64,000 bases of DNA from Chitinophaga flava (GCF_003308995.1 NZ_QFFJ01000002.1:1612001-1676000), one strand, 5' to 3'; counted from the first letter of the stretch, positions 17,519 to 26,844 are shown. Numbers and translations: made by a program. The notes: generated by a model not told the origin, from the letters alone.

Positions 17519-20302
17519 TTACCTGTTTTTTTTCAAAATAAAAAAGATGGACACAGAAATGGCTACCAGGGCGGCTAGTATGTAAATAAACGTGTGTCCG
17601 TTACGGTGGGAGGTAACAGCAGGTATTGGGGAAGTATCTCCGATCAGGATGCTGGCAGCCCAGAAATAGGGTAGCTGTCTGCCGCTATCATTGTTTTTTA
17701 GAAATAGAAGTTTGGCTTGCTGGAGGGCAACATCCTTTCGCATGCCCTGTTGCAGAAAATGGTGGAAGTTTTCGGTGAGTGCATAGGTAGCTTCATTATC
17801 TACCTGCCATAAAGTGGTCACAATAGCGGGAATGCCGGTGAGTGCAAATCCGCGGGCGAGGCTGAGTACACCCTCGCCATGGGCCTGCCTGCCTACGCCG
17901 CCTTCGCAGGTAGATAGGATAATGAGTGCCGTGACAGGGTTATGCAACAGTTGTATCTCCGGCAGGTAGAGAGCAGAGTCTGACAGGTATAGTACTGGAT
18001 CTTTGTCTGCACTGCCGGCACTGGCATGGGAATATAGCTGTACAATACTACTACGGGGCAGCTGTTCCAGAAATTGTTGCCGGCTGGCGTGCTGTGTATA
18101 AAGTCCCAACATGTCATCATAGTTTTTACCAATCCTGCGTAATGATTGGTCCGCACCCTGCAGTGGTGACTGTTGCAGATAATCCGCATATTGTACCGGG
18201 GCGATGCCCAGCAGCGTATGAGCGCCTGCGGTTCTTTCCTGACGGCCTTTCAGGAGAGAGGCGGCTGCATAGGTGTAACTAAAGGCATATTGTTTCAGGA
18301 GATAACTACCCGGATTTGTACTATCGGATTGTAATATTTCAAAAGGGAGAAGATATTCATCGGGAGAGATGATCACACTGTGGCCTGACAGCTGCAGCGG
18401 AGCAAACAGTTGTTTATACAACTGGTGTGCCAGCTGGAGGTAGCGCTGATGCTGCGTTTCCAGCAGTGATGAATGGGTGCAGAGCTGCAGGAATTCCTGT
18501 ACTTCTTCACTATGGAAGCCGGTTTTCAGCAACCGGCAACTGTTGGCTGAAATGCTGAGTACAAAGGTGCTGCTGTCTCCTGTAAAATAGGTTAACAGGG
18601 TGGTGCCTTCTGTCAGTAATTTTTTTTGTATATCCGTTACTGTTACTACTGCTGTATCATATTTATATTGATAATATGCCGGATGTTGTTTTTCGAGATT
18701 TCGTATAAAACGTTCCAGCGCATTACGTGCATTCAGCAGTTGCTGGTACAAGGTTTCATGGGCGGGTGTGTTGGGTGCTGCGGCATCCAGTTGCTGTTGC
18801 AGGGATACCGTTCGTATCCGTAATTCCTGTTCCTGGGCGAGGTCTGCGGGCGATAAATATTTACGGGCGCCCAGTTCATTTAATTTATCATTTAGTAGTA
18901 CCGCCCTGCTTTTTTCGAAAAAGCGAAGTGCTGCGGGTGCATCCTGTAGCAGGTAACAGGTTTCGATGGCCTGCTGGTACATTTTCCGGGTGCGGTTTCT
19001 CCAGAAGAGGTAGGTGGGCTCTCCATACTGCTTCCAGCGCATCAGGTCTACCGACATATCGGCCGCCTGGAATGCTGAGAGGGCAGCATGCAGCCAGCTG
19101 TTGTTTTTTGTGGAATGGTATAGTGCCAGCAATGATTCGCCTTTGTTGGCCAGCAGGGTATATACAAAATAGTCATTGGCAGCCTCGCGTAATTGAACGT
19201 AACCGGGGTTATATTCCAGGTTTGTAGCGGTAAAGTGAATGGGAAGGGTGTTCAGCCCCTGCTGATAATAATCGAGTGCTTTTTTGTACTGATGTTGTTT
19301 CCAATAGGCAGTACCGATATTGTTGTATACGCCTGCCAGCAGATAGGGATCACCTGATTTTTGGGCGAACCCGATGCCTTCGCGGTAGCAGCCAATGGCT
19401 TTGGTTGTTTCTTTGAGATCATCTGCCCATAGGTTGCCGATATCGATCAGGTTGAGGGCACATTGATTCCATCGTTGTTGCGTGCGGTTTACTTGCAGCG
19501 CTTGCTGATAATAGGAGAGTGCTGCTTTATACTGTTTTTCTTTTCCCAGGATACTGGCATAAATGGTATAACAGGTTACCTGGTGAGCTGGTAAAGCGTT
19601 GGCGGGTAATAGTTGTAAAGCTCTTCTCATGGTGGCGCCGGCGGAGGTATCGTCGATTGCCACCAAAGCCTGTGCTTTCTGCGCCAGCATAATCATTTCT
19701 GACAAGGTATCCTGCCTGTTTCTGGACAGCAATATGCCCAGTTCGGAGGTAGCGATAGCCTGCTGGTAATTACCATTTTCATACAGCGAAAAGGCTTTGG
19801 CTTCAGCGGCCATCAGTGCGATGGCGGTTTTTTCGGGGTACTTCGTCCCGATGAGGATGCAGCTGTCGTAGTAACGATGTGATTCAGGATAGAGATAAAG
19901 TTTGTTGTAGAACAGTCCCAGGTTGAAATAACTGTTGGCCAGAAAGGCAGTGCTGGCGCCTTTTCCACTGCTGTTTACTGCTATGGCTTCTTTCGTATAG
20001 GTGAGGGCGGGAGTCCAGTTACCTTCGAGGTGATAGAGGTTCCCCATCCGGTGAACGATGCGGGCATAAATACTGTCCTTATGTGGAAAACAATGCAGAC
20101 AAAGCGTTCGCAGGGAATCCAGCTGCCGGAGTTTTATGGTGTTGGGGTCGCTGCTTTGTTCAATGGAGGTGATTTTTTCCATGAAGGTAGTCGTAGCCGG
20201 GCATTGAGACCAGGTGTAACAGTAGCAGAGCAGGCAACTGAGTGTTAACAGTTGCCTGCAGCATATTTTCAGTATGATTGTTATCTGCCGGGAGGATAAC
20301 AT
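17519..20302 (-). CDS. TPR-CHAT caspase-like protease with C-terminal membrane anchor
   Basis: A 927-residue protein. An N-terminal signal/membrane segment (about 8-30) is followed by TPR repeats (about 80-460, for example ALSYYQQALQVNRTQQRWNQ and AYWKQHQYKKALDYYQQGLN), a linker helix, then a CHAT domain (about 590-895). The caspase-like dyad is visible as His759 in YSHASAG and Cys799 in LSTCEGGVG, followed by the conserved GEGVLSLARGFALTGIPAIV and TTLWQVDNEA. A transmembrane segment (HTFIYILAALVAISVSIFFI) closes the protein. CHAT proteases are activated through their repeat domains by a partner or ligand. It follows the subtilase gene by 3 bp. Confidence 0.9.
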   Translation of the reverse strand: MLSSRQITIILKICCRQLLTLSCLLCYCYTWSQCPATTTFMEKITSIEQSSDPNTIKLRQLDSLRTLCLHCFPHKDSIYARIVHRMGNLYHLEGNWTPALTYTKEAIAVNSSGKGASTAFLANSYFNLGLFYNKLYLYPESHRYYDSCILIGTKYPEKTAIALMAAEAKAFSLYENGNYQQAIATSELGILLSRNRQDTLSEMIMLAQKAQALVAIDDTSAGATMRRALQLLPANALPAHQVTCYTIYASILGKEKQYKAALSYYQQALQVNRTQQRWNQCALNLIDIGNLWADDLKETTKAIGCYREGIGFAQKSGDPYLLAGVYNNIGTAYWKQHQYKKALDYYQQGLNTLPIHFTATNLEYNPGYVQLREAANDYFVYTLLANKGESLLALYHSTKNNSWLHAALSAFQAADMSVDLMRWKQYGEPTYLFWRNRTRKMYQQAIETCYLLQDAPAALRFFEKSRAVLLNDKLNELGARKYLSPADLAQEQELRIRTVSLQQQLDAAAPNTPAHETLYQQLLNARNALERFIRNLEKQHPAYYQYKYDTAVVTVTDIQKKLLTEGTTLLTYFTGDSSTFVLSISANSCRLLKTGFHSEEVQEFLQLCTHSSLLETQHQRYLQLAHQLYKQLFAPLQLSGHSVIISPDEYLLPFEILQSDSTNPGSYLLKQYAFSYTYAAASLLKGRQERTAGAHTLLGIAPVQYADYLQQSPLQGADQSLRRIGKNYDDMLGLYTQHASRQQFLEQLPRSSIVQLYSHASAGSADKDPVLYLSDSALYLPEIQLLHNPVTALIILSTCEGGVGRQAHGEGVLSLARGFALTGIPAIVTTLWQVDNEATYALTENFHHFLQQGMRKDVALQQAKLLFLKNNDSGRQLPYFWAASILIGDTSPIPAVTSHRNGHTFIYILAALVAISVSIFFILKKNR

Positions 20303-20305
20303 ATA

Positions 20306-21730
20306 TTATTGATGTTTGATGTATCTTCCCTGCTTCACTTGTCCTTTTTGTATGAGTTTGGCGGACTGCAATACGTCTGCACCAAGGGAGTCGATAAATG
20401 TTGTCTTATTCAATCCTCCTTTGAACAATGCCGGTGAGCAGTTGGCGGCGATTTTGCCGGTAGCAATAGCGGTGGCAAAAGAGGAGCCGGAGACAAATAC
20501 CGGTTGTCCGGTTGTAAATGGTACCTGGAATTTCAGGTAGCCATTTTCCAGGGTATCTGCCTGTACGCCCAGGTCAACGTATTTTTTGGAATGGTTCTGA
20601 GTGGGACTTACCATGGAGTCAACGGTGGTAGTAACTACCAGGATGTTGTTTTGTTTGCCGCCTAAACATGCGGGATAGAAATGATGTATATCCAGGTTTC
20701 GTAATGCGGCCAGTGGTATACCGGCTTTCACGGCGCTATCATCTGCTGCTTCCATTTTATTGCCGGCAGCGGTGATGAAGAGGATTCCTTTTTCTGCAAG
20801 CAGTTGTGTGATAACGGAATCCAGCGGATGCCAGGGTGCATGCTGACTATAAAATCCCCAGCTGGCATTAATAACATTCGCACCTTTATTAGCTGCATAA
20901 AGGAGCGCGCATACGATATTAAACAAACTTCCTTCTGCTTTATGGTCGTGTGTTTTCAGCGTCATGAGCTGTAGTGTGTTGGTATTGTTGCGGCGTAATT
21001 CGTTGAGTATGAACAAGGCTATATGTGTGCCATGGCCATTGTAGCTGTCGTCGGTGAGGACATTGTTACGGGCTACAAAGTTCCAGCCATTGATATCATC
21101 AGCGAGGCAGTTGCCATCATCGTCTTTGCCGTTGGCAGGTATTTCTCCGGGGTTTTTCCAGAAAAATTCCGGGAAGTTCATCAGGTAAGGATCTATGCCG
21201 GTATCCAGGATGGCCACTTTTATAGTATCTTTTTTATGCGAAGGGCCCGAGCCGGTGCCGCGTCTTATATAGAAGGAATCGCGCCGGGTTTTGGTGGGCA
21301 TATCGGGTGGTGAGCTGATGATATAGTTTTGAGTGTAGTATGCGAGACTGTCTTCTCCAACGCCATTACTGCCGGTGCCGGTGCTGGCGCCGCCTTTCAC
21401 GTTTTCTGCAACGGCGTAGGTTTCGATTTTAGGGGCTTGCCAGAGTTCTATTTCAGCATCGCCGCAGTTATCACAATGTTGGGTGGTGATAGCAGCGGTG
21501 TCGATCCCGTTTTTCTTCATGTTGGTTTTGATGGCGGTTAAAGCGGCGGCTGAGGGCCGGTGTTTGAAGAAGATCACCAGCTGATCGGTATAATGACGGG
21601 GAGTATCGGCCGGCGAGCCGGGATTTTCAGGGGTGGCCGGACTTTTACAGTACCGGAGTAATAGAATAATGATCAGCAGGATGATGACTGCCAATATCCA
21701 GAAGAAGGGGTTCATCTTTCGAGATGTCAT
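20306..21730 (-). CDS. Membrane-anchored S8-family serine peptidase (subtilase)
   Basis: A 474-residue protein with an N-terminal membrane anchor (about 9-25), a region resembling an inhibitor-type propeptide (about 48-100, DQLVIFFKHRPSAAALTAIK) and a subtilisin domain. The triad is Asp176 (VAILDTGID), His233 (NGHGTHIALF) and Ser417 (SGSSFATAIATG), with the oxyanion Asn region in VINASWGF. The domain seems complete, so an active protease is expected. It lies between a membrane TPR protein and the CHAT protease with 2- and 3-bp gaps, so all are one transcript. One protease could activate the other. Confidence 0.92.
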   Translation of the reverse strand: MTSRKMNPFFWILAVIILLIIILLLRYCKSPATPENPGSPADTPRHYTDQLVIFFKHRPSAAALTAIKTNMKKNGIDTAAITTQHCDNCGDAEIELWQAPKIETYAVAENVKGGASTGTGSNGVGEDSLAYYTQNYIISSPPDMPTKTRRDSFYIRRGTGSGPSHKKDTIKVAILDTGIDPYLMNFPEFFWKNPGEIPANGKDDDGNCLADDINGWNFVARNNVLTDDSYNGHGTHIALFILNELRRNNTNTLQLMTLKTHDHKAEGSLFNIVCALLYAANKGANVINASWGFYSQHAPWHPLDSVITQLLAEKGILFITAAGNKMEAADDSAVKAGIPLAALRNLDIHHFYPACLGGKQNNILVVTTTVDSMVSPTQNHSKKYVDLGVQADTLENGYLKFQVPFTTGQPVFVSGSSFATAIATGKIAANCSPALFKGGLNKTTFIDSLGADVLQSAKLIQKGQVKQGRYIKHQ

Positions 21731-21732
21731 GA

Positions 21733-22443
21733 TTATATATGTTTAAGCCATTCAATAGCTTGTTGGTTGCCGGGCAATTGGTTGTCGCGTACTTTTTCCA
21801 GCAGAGATCCGGCCTGTTGCTGGTCGCCCGGACGGGCGCGTTGCAGCAGTGCCAGTGCTTTGTAAAAAGGCCCGGGGTTGGCGTAAATGGGGTATTGTAT
21901 CAACCGGTCGAACTGCACGATAGCGGAATCATATTTTCGGGTGACGAGGTACAGGAGGCCCAGATATTTCACGGCATCGGGGGCGCTGGCTTCCTGTGTG
22001 GAGAGTGACAGAAATATTTTTTCGGCGTGGTCGTAGGCTTTGTTGTTGTAGGCGGTGATGCCCATTTGCAGGCTATCGGGGCTACCCTGCATGGTTACAC
22101 TGAGTTGCAACAGGTGTTTGTTGATATAAGTGGCGGATAGCTGCTGAGTAGAAGGTGGTTTGATAAAGAGCCACCAGCTGGCGAGCAGGATACCAGCCAA
22201 AATGGCTGCAGCTGTGAGATAAGCCGGGAGCCGCCTCATCTTTGGGCGGGCAGGTGTTATCGCTTTGAACTGCTGCTGTTTTTGTTCGCGCAGCTGTTGC
22301 TTTAGCAGGGTGCGGCTACTCAGATAAAAAGCTACTTCCCGGGCAAATGTCTGTTCGGCAGCACAGCGTTGTTCAAACACCTGCCGCTCTTCCGAGGATA
22401 AGACGCCGGTAAAGTAATCATCTATATAATCCAGCTCACTCAT
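21733..22443 (-). CDS. Membrane TPR protein, candidate anti-sigma factor
   Basis: A 236-residue protein. A short cytoplasmic N-terminus (ELDYIDDYFTGVLSSEERQV) typical of anti-sigma-like proteins in Bacteroidota is followed by a charged helix, one membrane span at about 74-92 (LPAYLTAAAILAGILLASWW) and a periplasmic TPR-like part (about 120-236, DHAEKIFLSLS and KYDSAIVQFDRLI). The start overlaps the end of the sigma gene by 8 bases, as expected for a sigma/anti-sigma pair. I infer that it links the sigma factor to the downstream proteases, possibly being a target of the subtilase (regulated proteolysis). Confidence 0.75.
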   Translation of the reverse strand: MSELDYIDDYFTGVLSSEERQVFEQRCAAEQTFAREVAFYLSSRTLLKQQLREQKQQQFKAITPARPKMRRLPAYLTAAAILAGILLASWWLFIKPPSTQQLSATYINKHLLQLSVTMQGSPDSLQMGITAYNNKAYDHAEKIFLSLSTQEASAPDAVKYLGLLYLVTRKYDSAIVQFDRLIQYPIYANPGPFYKALALLQRARPGDQQQAGSLLEKVRDNQLPGNQQAIEWLKHI

Positions 22444-23038
22444 AGTATTGATTAAAAGGGAGCATTTTTTCTTTGAGTTTTTCCATGCATCTGCGCCGGC
22501 TTACTTTGGCAACATCGGGGGAGTTGTATTCCAGCATAGTGGCTATATCCCGGTCGCTATAGCCATCTTCAAAAAGCAGTAGCAGCTGTTTACATTTCTC
22601 ACCTATTTCCTGCATTTTTTTCTCCAGCAGGGAATGATTGCTGTTATCTATCAGTTGTTGTACCACATTACGGGCGTTGTCCGGTAACATGGTAATGAAT
22701 GTATCCAGATCATGTGTTTGATGAACCCTTTCCTTATTAGTCGTAGTTTTTCTTTTCAGGTCAACACATTTATTGGAAAAAATCTGATAAATATATGATT
22801 TAAGGGAAGACCTGCCTTCAAAGCGGTTGTATACGATATTATCTATCACACTGATAATAGTGTCTGAATAGGCACTGGCACTGTCTTCCTCGTTGAGGCG
22901 ATATTTACGCACCCCTTCACGGATAAAGTAATAAAACAACAGGTATAACTGCTCTTCATAAGAGCGTCTTCGGGGGCCTTCCTGTTGCAATCCGCGGAGA
23001 ATTTCCTCCTCCCTGCTGCTATTGGATGAGCGGATCAT
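22436..23038 (-). CDS. ECF-like sigma-70 family factor of the protease cassette
   Basis: A 200-residue sigma factor. Region 2 is seen around EDSASAYSDTIISVIDNIVY and SLKSYIYQIFSNKCVDLKRK, and region 4 in KCKQLLLLFEDGYSDRDIAT followed by MLEYNSPDVAKVSRRRCMEK. The open frame extends upstream to 23209, but the ATG at 23038 (MIRSSNSSREEEIL) gives the normal family start; the extension is hydrophobic and unlike the family. It overlaps the downstream membrane TPR gene by 8 bases and heads the sigma / TPR / subtilase / CHAT operon. Confidence 0.88.
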   Translation of the reverse strand: MIRSSNSSREEEILRGLQQEGPRRRSYEEQLYLLFYYFIREGVRKYRLNEEDSASAYSDTIISVIDNIVYNRFEGRSSLKSYIYQIFSNKCVDLKRKTTTNKERVHQTHDLDTFITMLPDNARNVVQQLIDNSNHSLLEKKMQEIGEKCKQLLLLFEDGYSDRDIATMLEYNSPDVAKVSRRRCMEKLKEKMLPFNQYYE

Positions 23039-23225
23039 AACTACCAATGATCTATACAAGATACATAAAAAAAACTCAAATAAAATTAAATGTTTCTTTG
23101 AGAGAGGGGATTGATGGAGTGGCTTTGAATGGAGGATAAAATTGGCTATAGGGATGGTATAAGTTGTTTTTTGTAAAAAAATCCAGTGACGGATTTTATC
23201 ATCGGCCACTGGATTAATTTATGGA

Positions 23226-23585
23226 TTAAGCACCTTTAAAACCAGCTAACTCTTTGTCTTCATTATACAGTTTTAGTTCGCTGTCATTGAGCGTAAATCT
23301 GGTGACAGCATGCATATAACTCACTAAACGCATAACGGTTTCACCTGGCCATATCCTGGGGTAAGGCGCTAATATAAATTCAATATCATTGCCGGCGACA
23401 TTGGAATCACCACGTATTGGAAGCGGGCCAAACCGGCCCTGAAATGACCCATCCTGTGATATGGTAAAGTAGGGCATTTCCGGGCCCATCATTGGATCGC
23501 TGTTGTTATTAACGGGCTCGCCTTCGAGGGTTGCCAATGACCATTTGGTGTCGTAAATAGTGTCGGTTTTAACTGCTGTTGCCAT
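23226..23585 (-). CDS. META/HslJ-like small protein
   Basis: A 119-residue protein from the ATG at 23585; the frame is open to 23615 but MATAVKTDTIYDTKW is the natural start. The layout YDTKWSLATLEGEPV, then FTISQDGSFQGRFG, RLVSYMHAVTRFTLN and SELKLYNEDKELAGF resembles the META/HslJ beta fold, in which W-x-L-x-x-L-x-G opens and L-x-L closes the domain. There is no signal peptide. It lies 187 bp upstream of the cassette sigma gene on the same strand. Function unknown; the domain assignment is by pattern and moderately sure. Confidence 0.6.
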   Translation of the reverse strand: MATAVKTDTIYDTKWSLATLEGEPVNNNSDPMMGPEMPYFTISQDGSFQGRFGPLPIRGDSNVAGNDIEFILAPYPRIWPGETVMRLVSYMHAVTRFTLNDSELKLYNEDKELAGFKGA

Positions 23586-23706
23586 GATGAGAAATTTTGA
23601 GGTGAAGAAATGCATGTAACGTCATAAATAACACGGCATCCTTCAGTTTTGTTATGGCTGATTTTCGGATGGAAGAAGCTGCCAGCTTATGTTTCAGGCA
23701 GGTAGC

Positions 23707-24025
23707 CTATTTGTAGAATATGGAGGTGTCGAACTTTTCCACATGTAGAGTCCACGCTTCAGGGACCGTATTTTCCGGGGCATATAACACAACGATACTG
23801 CCGGTGATGGCCGCAATAGTATCTCTGTCACCAAGTCCGCTAACGGCGGTCCAGATAGCTTCTTCGAAATCGTCAAGATGATGGGCGGCGCACCATAATG
23901 CAAACGGTACTGTATCCTGGGCGGTGAGCCCGGCGCCGTTGCCCAAAAAAAGTTTCACCAAAGGCATCACCAATTGATAATCCCAGTAATGATTTTTTTG
24001 CCAGTTCCAGTTGTTTGTTTACCAT
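23707..24025 (-). pseudogene. ADP-ribosylglycohydrolase remnant with internal deletion
   Basis: From the ATG at 24025 the minus strand reads MVNKQLELAKKSLLGLSIGD and then AFGETFFG, the N-terminus of an ADP-ribosylglycohydrolase (GxxxGDAxG motif). Within about 70 bases the match shifts frame and jumps to the C-terminal part: TVPFALWCAAHHLDDFEEAI, then GDRDTIAAITGSIVVLY with the GDxDT metal-binding motif and PEAW near the end, stopping at 23707. The central part of the usual roughly 300-residue protein is missing. The remnant joins the first 30 and last 75 residues and cannot encode a working enzyme. Confidence 0.82.
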
Positions 24026-24086
24026 TGCCGGTAAGATACAGTAAATTCAATTACTTTAGCATCCATAAGGAAATAACTACTAATCA

Positions 24087-24929
24087 ATGAAAAAAAGTAT
24101 CATCATTCTGTTGTTGTTCATCAGTACTTTCTCTTTTGCACAATCCGAAAATGCCATCGTCATCGGCCACAGCCAGGAAATTCAATCGAAGGTTTTGAAT
24201 GAGAAAAGAAAAATAAATATCTATCTGCCGGAAGGGTATAACCCCAACGATACTACGAAGTATCCTGTGGTTTATATTATCGATGGTGGGGTTGAAGAAG
24301 ATTTTTTTCACATTACCGGTATCATTCGGTTTAATACACAGCCCTGGATTAATCGTCTCCCAAAATCAATTGTGGTAGGCATTGAAAATACTGACCGGAG
24401 AAGGGATTGTTCCTTTGCTGTTGATAACCTGGATTTTCTAAAGAAGATGGGATTTAAAAAAGAGCAGCTGCCAAGTTACGGTGGTTCCGCTAATTATATA
24501 AAATTTATCGCAACGGAATTGCAGCCTTATATCAATAGCAGTTACAAAACCAACCATCACAAAACTGTTATCGGCGAGTCTTTTGCCGGATTGTTGGCTA
24601 CAGAGATTTTGCTGAAGCATAGAGATCTTTTTGATACCTATATCATTATGAGTCCAAGCCTTTGGTGGGGAAATGAATTGCTTTTAAAGGAAGCACCTGC
24701 ACTGTTGGCAGCAAAAAATAAAACCAAGGTAAAGGTATACATCGGCGCCTGCAACAAGGATGAGAACATCATCATGCACGAGGATGCAATAGCCTTGCGT
24801 GATGTGCTGAAAAAATACGGAGGAGCGGAGACGACTGCATTCTATGACTATTTGCCGGATGAGGTACATGCTACCATGATGCATCAATCGGTGTATAATG
24901 CATTTAAGATGCTTTATCCTAAAAAATAA
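24087..24929 (+). CDS. Secreted putative esterase (alpha/beta hydrolase, esterase D/enterochelin esterase-like)
   Basis: A 280-residue protein with a signal peptide (MKKSIIILLLFISTFSFAQ). The esterase fold is shown by RKINIYLPEGYNPNDTTKYP and VVYIIDGG, the nucleophile elbow GESFAG (Ser about 159) and a C-terminal histidine in DEVHATMMH. Family members cleave acyl esters, including siderophore esters; the substrate here is unknown. It is divergent from the glycohydrolase remnant and convergent with the LytTR regulator, whose 3' end is 12 bp away. Confidence 0.85.
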   Translation: MKKSIIILLLFISTFSFAQSENAIVIGHSQEIQSKVLNEKRKINIYLPEGYNPNDTTKYPVVYIIDGGVEEDFFHITGIIRFNTQPWINRLPKSIVVGIENTDRRRDCSFAVDNLDFLKKMGFKKEQLPSYGGSANYIKFIATELQPYINSSYKTNHHKTVIGESFAGLLATEILLKHRDLFDTYIIMSPSLWWGNELLLKEAPALLAAKNKTKVKVYIGACNKDENIIMHEDAIALRDVLKKYGGAETTAFYDYLPDEVHATMMHQSVYNAFKMLYPKK

Positions 24930-24941
24930 TTTAATACTACT

Positions 24942-25628
24942 TCATTTTTTATTCAACCGATCCAGAAACTGTTGCCGGTAGGTCATGCCTACCGGCAATG
25001 TTACCTGATGTAAGCTTACCATATTTTTTTCATACATGGTTACCTGAGGCAGGGATATGACATATGATTTGTGTATTCTGATGAAATCCTGTGCCGGCAA
25101 TAGTTCCAGGAGTTCGCTCATATTCATCAGGGCAAGTAGTTTCTTTTCCTGGGTATGAAAACACATGTAGTTTCCGGCAGCTTCGATGTATAGAATGGAA
25201 TCTGTTTTTATTCTATGGAGTTGCTGCCCGCTTTTAATGATTATTTCTTCCGATGCTTTTGTGCTGGCGGGTTTGGTATTTGTTGCTGCAATTGCTTTAT
25301 TGACAGCTTTGAGGAATCGCGGGTAATTAATGGGTTTTAACAGATAGTCGAGTGCATTGTATTCATAACTTTCCGCGCCAAATTCGGGGTAGGCAGTTGT
25401 AAAAATTACCATGGGCGGTACAGGTAATGATGCCAGCAAATGCATGCCGGATAAGCCTGGCATATTAATGTCGAGGAATAAAAGATCCACTTCTTCGCGC
25501 AGCAGATAGTCCATTGCTTTGTATGGATTGGTAAATCTGCCAGACAATTGAAGTAACGGTGTTTGTTCGATATATCGTTGTGTGAGGGCCAGGGCAAAGG
25601 GCTCATCATCTACCACTATACATTTCAT
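24942..25628 (-). CDS. LytTR-family response regulator
   Basis: A 228-residue regulator. The receiver domain (1-120) has the acidic pair in VVDDEP, phosphoacceptor Asp53 in DLLFLDINMPGLSG and Lys103 in LLKPINYPRF. The LytTR DNA-binding domain follows (about 130-228; ILYIEAAGNYMCFHTQEK, IRIHKSYVISL). It overlaps the histidine kinase gene by 23 bases and forms a two-component system with it. The target genes are not evident from the sequence. Confidence 0.94.
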   Translation of the reverse strand: MKCIVVDDEPFALALTQRYIEQTPLLQLSGRFTNPYKAMDYLLREEVDLLFLDINMPGLSGMHLLASLPVPPMVIFTTAYPEFGAESYEYNALDYLLKPINYPRFLKAVNKAIAATNTKPASTKASEEIIIKSGQQLHRIKTDSILYIEAAGNYMCFHTQEKKLLALMNMSELLELLPAQDFIRIHKSYVISLPQVTMYEKNMVSLHQVTLPVGMTYRQQFLDRLNKK

Positions 25629-26667
25629 GGGTATTCAGTTTTATCTCCAGCAATATGTCAAAGTTTTGATCATCCTGACGGACATGCAGCTGGTGGCCGG
25701 ATGGGTACAGCAAAGCCAGTCGTTTTTTTACATTCTCAAGTCCTACGCCACCAATATGCGGCTCCGTCATAGGCACTGCACCAATACTGTTTTTTACAGA
25801 GAAAAGTAATTTGTTCTCTGCCACTTCCAGCAGTATGTGAATATAAGAAGGATCATCCAGCCGGATGCCATGTTTGAAAGCATTCTCCACGAAAGGTAGT
25901 AACAACAGCGGAGCAATATAATGCTGATTGTCCACCTGATGCTGAAACCGGATATCAGCCTTGATTTCATCAGAGATGCGATGTTGCTGCAGCTCAATAA
26001 AATTTTCCATGTATCTGATTTCCTGCTGTAATAATACCTGATCTTCATTGCTTTCGTAGAGCATATACCGGATCAGGTAACTCAGTTTATCTATAATACC
26101 TGCAGTGCGTTCATCTCCATACAAAGTAGCACTGGCGTATGCTGTATTTAATGTGTTAAAAAGAAAGTGTGGATTGATTTGTGCCTTCAGGAAATTCAGT
26201 TCCGTCATCAGCTTTTCCTGGAGTATCACCTGTTGTTGCGCTTCCTTCTTCAGCCATGTACGGATAAAACCGTATGCCATGGCCATGCTGAGTAGGATAA
26301 AATCAAATACGATATTGATGGCTATCTGCTCTATGAATGGTTCTTTTTCTGTGGATACAATACTGGAGAAAAAGAGAAAATCGATGACAGACTTCAGGAA
26401 GGTAATGCCGGTAAAAAGTAGTACCAGTAATAATATCAGCGTTTTTATTCTTTTTGCGGCCGCATACCTGGGAATTACAATCAGTGCGGCCGTATAAAAC
26501 AGAACTGCATTGATCAGTGTTCCAATTGTCAGCGGATAAAAAAGCGTTTGCTGTGTATTGCTAAAAACGCCAACAGTATTGGCGATCAGCGCAAATAACA
26601 GATAACCAGCTATCCAGATGGCAATATGAATGATTATTTCAATCCGTCTTTTTTTCAAGTACTGCAT
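25606..26667 (-). CDS. LytS/YehU-type sensor histidine kinase
   Basis: A 353-residue kinase with four membrane segments (about 9-135) and a cytoplasmic kinase part. The phosphoacceptor motif is LKAQINPHFLFNTLN (His about 170), the N box is LLLPFVENAFKHGI and the G box GGVGLENVKKRL. It is short of any periplasmic sensor domain, so the signal is probably sensed within the membrane. Its 3' end overlaps the LytTR regulator gene, the usual arrangement in Bacteroidota. Confidence 0.93.
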   Translation of the reverse strand: MQYLKKRRIEIIIHIAIWIAGYLLFALIANTVGVFSNTQQTLFYPLTIGTLINAVLFYTAALIVIPRYAAAKRIKTLILLLVLLFTGITFLKSVIDFLFFSSIVSTEKEPFIEQIAINIVFDFILLSMAMAYGFIRTWLKKEAQQQVILQEKLMTELNFLKAQINPHFLFNTLNTAYASATLYGDERTAGIIDKLSYLIRYMLYESNEDQVLLQQEIRYMENFIELQQHRISDEIKADIRFQHQVDNQHYIAPLLLLPFVENAFKHGIRLDDPSYIHILLEVAENKLLFSVKNSIGAVPMTEPHIGGVGLENVKKRLALLYPSGHQLHVRQDDQNFDILLEIKLNTHEMYSGR

Positions 26668-26825
26668 ATGGGTGCTGAAAATAATGGTATTCCTGCTATT
26701 TCTTTTGAAGAATTGATGAACATATGTTTTTTTTATGTGAACTGCATTGAGAGCAAGGATGGCCCTTTGTAAATATCGGGGTATGTTGTTTGCAGATTAG
26801 CCACCATCGGTGCGCAGAAGGCTGC

Positions 26826-26833
26826 TAAGTTTG
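26826..26833 (+). promoter_or_regulatory. -7 promoter box for the alpha/beta hydrolase gene
   Basis: TAAGTTTG, 11 bases before the ATG at 26845. Confidence 0.45.
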
Positions 26834-26844
26834 TAATAAAAAAC

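Noticed and set aside
17519..20302. CHAT protease as part of a type III-E CRISPR (Craspase) or a gasdermin operon
   Set aside because: No cas7-11-like gene and no small gasdermin-like gene lies nearby; the neighbours are a sigma factor, a TPR membrane protein and a subtilase.
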